Shown here piece by piece: positions 50,414 to 58,666 of a stretch of 64,000 nt of DNA. Source of the DNA: a virus; the IMG/VR virus record IMGVR_UViG_3300030419_007196, positions 20,292 through 84,291 of that record; one strand, 5' to 3'. The first letter of the stretch is position 1; the number at the start of each line of letters is the position of its first letter. Below the pieces are notes generated by a model. It did not search any database and was not told where the DNA came from. It saw nothing but the letters and a program-made list of their open reading frames with translations. The translations under genes and the position numbers were made by a program.

Positions 50414-50426
50414 CTTATAAATAGTT
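50414..50426 (-). promoter_or_regulatory. late-promoter-like motif before the second virion block
   Basis: The minus strand reads AACTATTTATAAG, ending 33 bases before the ATG at 50380. It is centred in a perfect inverted repeat, TTATAAA and TTTATAA (50415-50431). It would drive genes from 49463 through the recombination, lysis, packaging and portal genes. Confidence 0.5.
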
Positions 50427-50454
50427 TATAAAAAATTGTTTTTATTTATGTTGT

Positions 50455-53400
50455 CTAGTAAAACTTTCCTTCTATGTCGATTATCAATTCTTGAACATTT
50501 TTGTCTTTTGAAGATAAGTCTGTTTGATCCTCTCCAACTTCTATGTTTCCTTCGTCTTCCTGAGTGTCCGAATCACCTATTGCAAATGGGACATTTCTTT
50601 TTAAAATCCTCTCGCACGTTCCGGTTTTTAAGCCAGTATCCTTACATTTATAGCCCTTTGAACAGCCTCCGGGCTGACCCGACTCAATACCGGGCTTACA
50701 ATATCTAATCGCATCACCGGATAATTGTTCTGGAGTTGCAACTGGTTTTTCAAAAGTTTGAGTTTTTTCAAATTCTTCTAAAAATTCCTCTTCTTCTTTG
50801 GTTAGGCCCGGGCCAATCATCTGTATTGGGGTTGGCTCATATTCAAAAACTAACTCTGCATCTTCAGGCACAGGTTCATCTTGTTTCATTTTCCTATAAC
50901 TAAAAATTACGTTTAAATCAAATCTTCTGCGGGTCTTTTTAGATGTTATTCTTAGTTTATGTGACGGTAGATATGGTTGCCCCGCCGGATCATTATCTTT
51001 AAAGACTACCTCAGAGTCTTGAAAAAGTCTATTTCTATAACTCTTTGATGTTCCATCAAAATCTTCCTTAACATAGAAGCCCGGGATAAAAATTTCAGGT
51101 TTTAAAGCCGATTGTAGAAACGTTGGTGAAACATTTAATATTTTTCTAAAAAGCTTCTCTTTTATTTTTTCCTCATCTTGTTTGAAAAAATAGACCTCCA
51201 ACAGCCCAAAAACATGGCTTTGCTCATTAACAATTCTTAACTTTAAGACTTTTGTTGGATCAGACATCACACCATCAGAACCAACAGCCACACCATAATA
51301 ATAATAGTCTACGTTTGGAAGAACATCATCAGTAAAGTTGGAGTATCGGGTGCCTAATATTTTATGTGGTTTTTTACCAAATGACTCATAATTGTCTGGC
51401 TTGGTTGAGGTTCTATAAATACGATATTCTTTTAAAGGAATGGCAAAAGTGGTGGCGAAGTCTCCAAGCTTGATAACATTTTCTTGCTCTTGAATGTCGG
51501 TGCCGGCCGTAGAAGCTTCGGCGCCAACGATAGTGTTGACAAGAACTAGCGCCTTATTTGTTACACCTTTTTGAGTATAAATCTGAATGTCGGGAGGGGC
51601 CGGCTTAGTTATAACAGTTTCGGTTTCTAGTTTAAGGTCTGGTGAGTTTAACTTGTCTGGCGATGCAACAGGTGTGTGGACGACTATATCATATTTTGAG
51701 TAGTCTATTTTTACATCTACCGAGATTTGTTTGTTGTTGTATATTGGAAGTATCTCATTTTCATCGCTTGAAACTAAATTATTTGGAACAGAGGGGAGAT
51801 TATATATCTCTCCATAATTTTTACCATATTTGCTATTAAGGTCAAACACATCTTGAGAAAACAGTTCTTTTTGATTTGGGTCCGGTAGTTGTTTTGGCGA
51901 ACTATACACCAACTTTGTTCCATACACAAAATTTATTTGCTCAATATTGTAATAGTAAGTCTTTTTCTCCTTAATTTGAGAGTCGAAATACTTTAGATAA
52001 CCAGCAAACCCGGGCTGATCATTCATAACATAAATTCTTTTTATTATAGAGTCATCATAATTGGCGGTTCCCTTCTTCTGAGTTGATTTTGTTATTATAT
52101 AACCCAGCACTTCAAATGGAGACAGGGTGCCAGCTTTTATCTTTTCAAAGTCTTTTATTCTTGATTTACTATCAACAGTAGATCCGGTCCATTTTCCGGC
52201 TGGAAATTTGTCGTCATATGAAACATTTGGTAAGTTATCACCATCGCTGAAATTTAAATTAGTGCCGGCGTTAGCATACAAGTCGACAAAATTTTCTCCC
52301 TGATTAAACAATACTGCTTGTAGATTGGTTGGAATGCTTTTTTGGTTATCAATATATTTTTTTAAATACCCGTACTTTTTAACACCCAAAGAACTTATTT
52401 CATTTACCTTGTTAGAGGAATTATTAGATTTAAAATTAGCATAAAACTCTAAAGATGAGTAGGGTTTGACAAATTCAACATACTGATTTGATTTTTCAAT
52501 CAGGGTTGAGGCAGCCAAGACTTCTGTTTCAAAATTGGCAAATGGCTCGCCTTGATAAATAAAAGTTTTCTCATCAAACTTGTTTGGATGACCTAGAGAC
52601 TGATAATAAAAACTAAAAACGTCGTTTTCATTCGCTTCATCAGGCACGCGTGGCTCATTTTTTGTTTCATAAAACGTTTTGAAAAATGTCTGAGGTGCAA
52701 CTATATTCAAGGAAGGTTTTTGGTTGTTTGAATTCAATTCAAAATTATAAAAATCAAAAAATATGTTACTGGCCGGCTTTAATAGCAGGGATAAAAATGA
52801 AGCCGGGGAAAATGAATTAATACCAGAAACTGACTTGATTGGGTAAAAAGATTCAAACGGCAAGGGGGTTTTAGGGGCACCGGGCATTTTAGAAGCCGCC
52901 AATTCTGCGGCGGATATAAACTTTCTTCCGAATAATTTAAAATCTTTTGATTTTGTATTGTACAAATAATCCATCGCAGCAAAGACTTTTGGATTTATAG
53001 TGAGGCGATAAAAATCAGGCTTGTTAGGAATTGGTAAAAAAGTGTTTGATGGCACCAATAAGATATTTCCAAAACCTAGGTCGACCGCTGTGCTTGTTTT
53101 AAGTAGTGTGTAAAGCTCTATATCCTTGTCTGATTTTGCCGTTATGTCATCTGCAACAGCGTTTTGGTACTTTAACAACTGATTGCCCTTATCAGGCGCA
53201 ATATTTAAATCTTCCGGTATTTTTGCCGTGTCCGGAATTAAAAGACTAAAAGAGTTATTATAGTAATTGTCGGCGGTATTATCCTCTTTAACAATATTAT
53301 TGCTAATACTAAATTTTTGTGGAAACACCTTCTGTAGCTTGCCGCCGGCCTGAGTTGTTAAAACTTGTGCCTCTATTTCATTTAAATTGACTAGTTTATA

Positions 53401-53592
53401 ATTTTCTAAAACAATACTTCCTAAAAGCTCTTGTGCGCTGGTTAATAAATAAACAGAATCAGACAACAGCATCGGCACATTTACATAGTCCGAATCAGGG
53501 CCAGACTGTTTTACCTTGAAAGTAATAGAGCCGCCCTGTTTATAAATAACGTTATTAAAAATTACAGCAGATTGTGGTTTTTGTAATGGCAT
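50455..53592 (-). CDS. large virion structural protein with fibronectin-like and cysteine-rich parts (1045 aa)
   Basis: Mostly beta-rich. A probable fibronectin III-type segment is visible (IPLKEYRIYRTSTKPDNYES, NVDYYYYGVAVGSDGVMSDP, about 755-840). Near the C-terminus four cysteines (965, 977, 983, 993; encoded at about 50614-50700) form CKPG...GGCSKGYKCKDTG...C, likely disulphide- or metal-bound. The tail is acidic. Probably a baseplate or tail-side protein; it follows the 399-aa protein by one base. No T4 counterpart recognised. Confidence 0.6.
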   Translation of the reverse strand: MPLQKPQSAVIFNNVIYKQGGSITFKVKQSGPDSDYVNVPMLLSDSVYLLTSAQELLGSIVLENYKLVNLNEIEAQVLTTQAGGKLQKVFPQKFSISNNIVKEDNTADNYYNNSFSLLIPDTAKIPEDLNIAPDKGNQLLKYQNAVADDITAKSDKDIELYTLLKTSTAVDLGFGNILLVPSNTFLPIPNKPDFYRLTINPKVFAAMDYLYNTKSKDFKLFGRKFISAAELAASKMPGAPKTPLPFESFYPIKSVSGINSFSPASFLSLLLKPASNIFFDFYNFELNSNNQKPSLNIVAPQTFFKTFYETKNEPRVPDEANENDVFSFYYQSLGHPNKFDEKTFIYQGEPFANFETEVLAASTLIEKSNQYVEFVKPYSSLEFYANFKSNNSSNKVNEISSLGVKKYGYLKKYIDNQKSIPTNLQAVLFNQGENFVDLYANAGTNLNFSDGDNLPNVSYDDKFPAGKWTGSTVDSKSRIKDFEKIKAGTLSPFEVLGYIITKSTQKKGTANYDDSIIKRIYVMNDQPGFAGYLKYFDSQIKEKKTYYYNIEQINFVYGTKLVYSSPKQLPDPNQKELFSQDVFDLNSKYGKNYGEIYNLPSVPNNLVSSDENEILPIYNNKQISVDVKIDYSKYDIVVHTPVASPDKLNSPDLKLETETVITKPAPPDIQIYTQKGVTNKALVLVNTIVGAEASTAGTDIQEQENVIKLGDFATTFAIPLKEYRIYRTSTKPDNYESFGKKPHKILGTRYSNFTDDVLPNVDYYYYGVAVGSDGVMSDPTKVLKLRIVNEQSHVFGLLEVYFFKQDEEKIKEKLFRKILNVSPTFLQSALKPEIFIPGFYVKEDFDGTSKSYRNRLFQDSEVVFKDNDPAGQPYLPSHKLRITSKKTRRRFDLNVIFSYRKMKQDEPVPEDAELVFEYEPTPIQMIGPGLTKEEEEFLEEFEKTQTFEKPVATPEQLSGDAIRYCKPGIESGQPGGCSKGYKCKDTGLKTGTCERILKRNVPFAIGDSDTQEDEGNIEVGEDQTDLSSKDKNVQELIIDIEGKFY

Positions 53593-53593
53593 T

Positions 53594-54793
53594 TTAAGTC
53601 TCTAGGATAAAATATTGATTTTCACCATCTATAAAATTAGTTTTGCACAAATAATTAGAATTCGTTGTCAAAACTGTTCTAAAATCTGAAAGCAAAACAA
53701 AGTTTGGAGATGAAACGGAAGCATATGAATGAGAAAGCAGAATATATATTTCATCCATATCTACGGATTTAACGCACCTTATGTTAGACCTAGTAGTATT
53801 TTCACTTTTAGAATCAACCAACTCTAAACAGGCAAAATCTATGTTTAGACTGGGCGCTTTAACTTTTAATGTGGAATCTTCTTTATATTTGTTTATTCTT
53901 TTAAAGTTGTTTTCAAGACTTGGTAGTGATTTAATGACTACTGTCGGAATATTTAATGACTTCGTGTAAGTTACACTCGTCCTCTCCTCGCGGTTAACAA
54001 CTAGGCCGTTTTCGATGTTAAGATCACTAGTCATGTTTTCATGCAACAACGGCTCAACAACTATTTTAAAACTATGACTGATTTGTCTAACGGGCGCAGC
54101 CCGTTTGGATACGGACATTCCAACAGCGGAGCCGTAATTTCTAGTTTTTATTTTAATTTTTTGATCGATAAAAGATATATCCTGCAACATCTCTCGCTTT
54201 AATAAATAATAGGTCCTATCAGTAACCAAAAAATTGTTTTTTGAAGCGCGATTATATATTTCTTTGTTCTGGCCTGTGATATCCTGAAGGTTATAGCACA
54301 AACTGGTCAAATCTGGCAAATCTTGTGACACAATATCTAATTTGGACATCGAATCTACAGTATTAATAAAATTAATTGCCCTTTCTCGCAAATTAAGCGC
54401 CTTATTAACTGATATATCAAGCAAAACCATATTAAAATCGTATTTTCTCTTTCGATGTGGACCAAAAAGCTGGCTAAAAGCAAAATAAGTAAAATTGCCC
54501 TCAACTCCTAAAATGGATAAAAGTTCTGGCTCTATGTGCCTGTCCTCTTCGCGGTATTTTAAGTTTGAATTAAAATAAGTTGTTAGAAGGCCGCCGTGAG
54601 GATCGTTCATATAAGGGACTATTCTAATTGATTGTATATAATCTAACAAATCATTTTTTCTATATAGCGTTGGAAATTTTAAATTCTCCTGCATTAGGGA
54701 AAATATATCCACTCCAAAGTATGCGCGGAGGAGGTGACCTTCATTTGTTTTTTCAAAACTAGTATAGAGATTGCTGAAGTTCGATATTTTCAT
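53594..54793 (-). CDS. virion structural protein, unknown (399 aa)
   Basis: Mixed alpha/beta. Starts MKISNFSNLYTSFEKTNEGH, 35 bases inside the preceding gene in another frame. Contains FGPHRKRKYDFNMVLLDISV and a basic stretch with VGMSVSKRAAPVRQISHSF. No known motif. Being between baseplate-type genes suggests a tail role. Confidence 0.55.
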   Translation of the reverse strand: MKISNFSNLYTSFEKTNEGHLLRAYFGVDIFSLMQENLKFPTLYRKNDLLDYIQSIRIVPYMNDPHGGLLTTYFNSNLKYREEDRHIEPELLSILGVEGNFTYFAFSQLFGPHRKRKYDFNMVLLDISVNKALNLRERAINFINTVDSMSKLDIVSQDLPDLTSLCYNLQDITGQNKEIYNRASKNNFLVTDRTYYLLKREMLQDISFIDQKIKIKTRNYGSAVGMSVSKRAAPVRQISHSFKIVVEPLLHENMTSDLNIENGLVVNREERTSVTYTKSLNIPTVVIKSLPSLENNFKRINKYKEDSTLKVKAPSLNIDFACLELVDSKSENTTRSNIRCVKSVDMDEIYILLSHSYASVSSPNFVLLSDFRTVLTTNSNYLCKTNFIDGENQYFILET

Positions 54794-55868
54794 TTGTACT
54801 AGCCCTCCTCATGTTAGAATTTGCAGCATTAATTGCGGAAGAGTCAACATCTATATTATGTACATGCGGCGGTACCCCAGAAACATCATACAGGTCAACA
54901 CACTTGGGATAACAATCACTTTGTGCCGGCTGTACAACAAAATTTATTACACGATGCATGTGATTGACTTTTGAATTTTGTGGGTTTACAGCCAATATTG
55001 CGTATCCGTTACCGTTAGTGTCTAAAACATATTTATGATTGTGGCCGGCATTATAAGATGTTTCCCCCTGTATATTTTTTAGTGGCGACGGTTTTACTAA
55101 TTTGGTTTTTTTGCCTGACTCGGACTTTAAATCTTCAAATGGAAATAATATTTCGTCATTCTCCACCACAATAGTTGATTGAATTGAATAATCTGCGTTG
55201 TTTGACAGCCCAATAAGTATCGGGGCGTTATTTTGTTCTATAAAATCGATCTCAAATTCTTGAGCGGTTGCAATATTGCGAACAACTTGACAATTGAACA
55301 TGCTTGATCTCAAGTCAGTTATGGTGTTTCTAACCATGGCGATAAATCCGCTAGAGTCGCCATAAGAGGCGGGATCTTCAGATGGTGGCACCTGTATAAA
55401 CGAGATTGTCAAAACACTAGCGGGATCGGCAAAAGTAATGTTTAGTTTTGCTTTATTGTTGTCCAACAAGACTATCTTGTTTATCTGATAGTTAAAATCA
55501 ACCAATCTTGAGTTGCTAGAAAAAAGGGCATCAGAAGATGCAGATAACGTGGCCGTGTCAATATTTGTCTCTAACACATTTTTTAAATCATCAATACTTA
55601 CAATATCAAAGTCGTCAACAACGTTTAAAACTTCAATATTTGAAGATGTTTTAAAATAAGAAAAGATAGAAGAAAATATTTTTGATTTTAATTCTTGTTC
55701 ATCCAAAGAAAGTTGGCCACTAGTTCTATTTGTAGCGGTTGTGATATAAAAGCTGACTCCTAAAATAGTCTTATATAAGATCGATCTATCATTAATAACG
55801 CTTGTTGATATGCGGATTGGAGTCCCATCAATAAAAATCTTACTATCTAATTGTTTAAACATGCTCAT
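54759..55868 (-). CDS. virion protein with three HxH motifs, possible metal-binding spike or fibre part (369 aa)
   Basis: Residues 276-337 hold three HxH motifs: GHNHKYVLDTNGNGYA (276-278), VNHMHRVINF (303-305) and PPHVHNID (335-337), with a CYPKC pair between the last two. HxH pairs bind metal in trimeric phage spikes and short tail fibres (for example T4 gp12 and P2 gpV). The N-terminal 270 residues are beta-rich (IFIDGTPIRISTSVINDRSI). A metal-stabilised trimeric tip is an inference. Overlaps its downstream neighbour by 35 bases and its upstream one by four. Confidence 0.6.
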   Translation of the reverse strand: MSMFKQLDSKIFIDGTPIRISTSVINDRSILYKTILGVSFYITTATNRTSGQLSLDEQELKSKIFSSIFSYFKTSSNIEVLNVVDDFDIVSIDDLKNVLETNIDTATLSASSDALFSSNSRLVDFNYQINKIVLLDNNKAKLNITFADPASVLTISFIQVPPSEDPASYGDSSGFIAMVRNTITDLRSSMFNCQVVRNIATAQEFEIDFIEQNNAPILIGLSNNADYSIQSTIVVENDEILFPFEDLKSESGKKTKLVKPSPLKNIQGETSYNAGHNHKYVLDTNGNGYAILAVNPQNSKVNHMHRVINFVVQPAQSDCYPKCVDLYDVSGVPPHVHNIDVDSSAINAANSNMRRASTNENIELQQSLY

Positions 55869-56638
55869 TCTTTACATTCATCCTTTGGAACTTCAATTTC
55901 TAACTTCTTCAATTCATCACTATAATTTATATCCAAAACTTCATCCGTGTCAACCGATATATTAAAAAAGTACTCTACATGTTCTGAGGACAAAGGCTCA
56001 TCTTCATCTACAAACTCAAGCTTTTTTAAGCTCTGCATGTCTCCTGAAAATTGAAAAACCTCTAAAATAAAATTTTCTTTATCGTCAAAAGCATTTTCTT
56101 CCAGTACTGACAGTTTCAGATCATCAGAGGTCCTTTTAATGTAGACTCTGCTTTTCTTTCCGTCCTCTTCAATATAAATTTTATATTCACAAAAAATATT
56201 TAATTGAGGAATCTTATCATGAATATAGTCGTCTAAAGTTGCCACCTTGCCGGCCTTCTCCAATTCTATTGGGAATTGTTTAATTGAGCCGGTAAACTCA
56301 CCCTCTTGTGAATATATTCTCCAAGCCGGCTTGTTTTGTTGTGTATAATCATAGCCCCCCAACTCAAAATATTTTGGATATTCTAAATCGCCTTTTTTCT
56401 GTGGGAAGGCTACAGAACTATCCCACGTCACTTGCTCTTGAGTTATCGGAACATTTTTAATCCGCTTTTGTGCGTTGTTTTGGGATTCAGTAATGTACGC
56501 GTGCTTGCTGTCGTAAATTACCTCGTTATCATAAAAGGAATATGAATGAGGCTTAAACTTGCCCTTGGAGAGCTTTTCTCTCCCCTTTTCGGTCATAACC
56601 AAATCAAACGTTTCTTCTTTTTTATTAATAAACGTCAT
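55865..56638 (-). CDS. baseplate/tail structural protein (257 aa)
   Basis: The N-terminal domain (LVMTEKGREKLSKGKFKPHS, YSFYDNEVIYD, about 12-42) is shared with the 305-aa protein at 49463-50380. The C-terminal half is acidic (EFVDEDEPLSSEHVEYFF, KKLEIEVPKDECKE). Coupled to both neighbours by overlaps of one and four bases. Probably part of the same baseplate assembly. Confidence 0.6.
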   Translation of the reverse strand: MTFINKKEETFDLVMTEKGREKLSKGKFKPHSYSFYDNEVIYDSKHAYITESQNNAQKRIKNVPITQEQVTWDSSVAFPQKKGDLEYPKYFELGGYDYTQQNKPAWRIYSQEGEFTGSIKQFPIELEKAGKVATLDDYIHDKIPQLNIFCEYKIYIEEDGKKSRVYIKRTSDDLKLSVLEENAFDDKENFILEVFQFSGDMQSLKKLEFVDEDEPLSSEHVEYFFNISVDTDEVLDINYSDELKKLEIEVPKDECKE

Positions 56639-58653
56639 TATTCATCTTCCCTGCAATACACTTTGGCCGATATCTGGCTTAAAGGTAAAATTGTACACTG
56701 GTCATATGGCCAGTTGTAAGACCAATCATAATCTAAATTTTTGTCATATTCTTGCCCAGTTTTCTTTTTAGTGTACACATCATAATTAGTTTCAGCCCTA
56801 TACTTCGCTTTAAATGTTTGTGCACGAATTGTCTTACCTTCAAATTTAAAATCTGATCCTAAAACCTGTTCGATTGGCACCGAAATGGTCTGAATTTGTG
56901 GCACCGATGTTGTCAGGCTCCCAGTTAAATTACCCTGCCAAAGTGCCAGCCTTTGATCTCGATTTAAGTTCAAAGAAAATTGGAATACTGCTGCGAAGTA
57001 CGGAGCGATAGATTTTCTATTTAAAGATATTTGTCCGCTAGCAATTGTCAACTCGCCGGCCCGGGCCGACTCTCTAATCGACATAAGCCAGTCTAATTCT
57101 GGTGGAAACACATATTTTTCCATGGCTAATATTATATCATCAATAAAATCTGCCCCTTCGAATGTAGAATTTTCTCTATTAAGAGTTATTGAGTCTAGTT
57201 GTGTGTCGGTAAAGTATCTGAATCTTAGTTGGTTGGTTTTTTCTAAAAAGAAAAGACGGTTTAAGACACGGGCTTCATCAAGCATTATTGGTTCAGCTTT
57301 GCAATCTTTGTCATTTATGTATGGTATAACAACTACTGACTCTTCTAGGGGCTTGGTTTCTACGATATCACCAATTTTTTGTTTGCCTTCAAAACCAAAT
57401 AATTTCGCAGCCGAAATGTTTCCATCATTAAAACTTACCCTGTCTGTAATGTTTGGATTACCGAGAGGATCGTCCTCCGTTAAAATTCTAAGGTATATAC
57501 CCTTGTTACTTTCATATTTTGGAACGTAAGAAGAGACCGTTGCAACGCTTGGCACATCACTTGAATAAGTGCCGGATAAAGCGGTAATAGTATAAGAAGA
57601 TGAGGCGGCGTCCAGCAAGGCTGTTACGTTTTCTCCGTTTGTTGAAACAAACGGGTTTCCGTCCTTAGTTGATCCAAAGATTAAATTATGCCTCATATCC
57701 ATCGGAGTTACATTAGTAAATTCAGCGCCGGTGTCGGCACCATATGTACCGACGCCTTTGTTGTGCATAGAATAGCTAGCGCTTGCTAGATACTCTTCAA
57801 AGCTCAATTCTTCTAGGGCGTCTGACGCCGGCTGGTATTCTATTTTTAACAATCTTCTATCTGGTACATTTAATTTTGATCTTAGCATAGGGTTAGATGA
57901 AGTTACCTCAAAGCCCTTGAAGTCTGTTGAACCTTGGTTAAAAACATCCACGGTGTGTTTGCCTAGGCCGCCATAAGGTAGTTGTGGATACCATGGCCAC
58001 GCTCCTATAAAATCAAAATTAGTGGTTGGCATGTAATCATTATCTATAGCAACCCACATAACAACATTACGAATTTTGTTATTGCTTCCCAGAACACGCT
58101 CACTAATTTTAAATTTACCTGTTACTGGGTCTGGCTTTTTAGTAGACTTAATTATACTTCTTTTAACTCCGTAAAAGTTTTCTATTTCACAAAAATAATT
58201 TTGCATAGCTAAAGAAGAAGCTGGCGAGTAGCCCTTTGTTTTTATTTCTGTATAAGACGCCGTTGTGTTTGTTGCATAAATTGTATCGAACTCATATACA
58301 AAATTCGGCAGCTTGCTAGAGTCCCAAAGAGCATTAACCGGTACATAATCAGACGAAACAAAGTTTCCTGATACTGTAGGGACATTCGAAGCGCTATATG
58401 CGTTTGGATAACTTCTAGTTGGGTTTGTTCTTACCGCGTAACTTGTGTTTAAGCCAAGCAGGTGTGAGTTATACATTAAACGACTGCCAAGGGCCGGCAC
58501 CGATTGTGAATTCTGAAAATTGGTGTAAATTACAGAGCCGCTTATATCTTCATACCATTTCTTCAAAACAGTAGTTGATCTTGTTTGCCAATAAAAATCT
58601 TTGTACGGCAAAAATTGTAACGCAGAATGACACTCAAATTCTAATTTCTTCAC
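56638..58653 (-). CDS. virion structural protein, probable baseplate/tail (671 aa)
   Basis: N-terminus MKKLEFECHSALQFLPYKDF, then a Ser/Thr/Asn/Tyr-rich beta region. Includes IGAWPWYPQLPYGGLGKHTV, EELSFEEYLASASYSMHNKG and a C-terminal part with TFKAKYRAETNYDVYTKKKT. No motif recognised. It lies between the giant leading protein and the 257-aa protein. Confidence 0.58.
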   Translation of the reverse strand: MKKLEFECHSALQFLPYKDFYWQTRSTTVLKKWYEDISGSVIYTNFQNSQSVPALGSRLMYNSHLLGLNTSYAVRTNPTRSYPNAYSASNVPTVSGNFVSSDYVPVNALWDSSKLPNFVYEFDTIYATNTTASYTEIKTKGYSPASSLAMQNYFCEIENFYGVKRSIIKSTKKPDPVTGKFKISERVLGSNNKIRNVVMWVAIDNDYMPTTNFDFIGAWPWYPQLPYGGLGKHTVDVFNQGSTDFKGFEVTSSNPMLRSKLNVPDRRLLKIEYQPASDALEELSFEEYLASASYSMHNKGVGTYGADTGAEFTNVTPMDMRHNLIFGSTKDGNPFVSTNGENVTALLDAASSSYTITALSGTYSSDVPSVATVSSYVPKYESNKGIYLRILTEDDPLGNPNITDRVSFNDGNISAAKLFGFEGKQKIGDIVETKPLEESVVVIPYINDKDCKAEPIMLDEARVLNRLFFLEKTNQLRFRYFTDTQLDSITLNRENSTFEGADFIDDIILAMEKYVFPPELDWLMSIRESARAGELTIASGQISLNRKSIAPYFAAVFQFSLNLNRDQRLALWQGNLTGSLTTSVPQIQTISVPIEQVLGSDFKFEGKTIRAQTFKAKYRAETNYDVYTKKKTGQEYDKNLDYDWSYNWPYDQCTILPLSQISAKVYCREDE

Positions 58654-58666
58654 TTATACACCTACC

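Noticed and set aside
50415-50423. TATAAATA-like string on the plus strand near 50417, resembling a T4 late promoter
   Set aside because: It points rightward, against all genes in the window, and is the reverse complement of the leftward AACTATTTATAAG element.
50381-50454. Intrinsic terminator between 50381 and 50454
   Set aside because: The AT-rich inverted repeat here has no GC stem and fits the late-element group better than a terminator.
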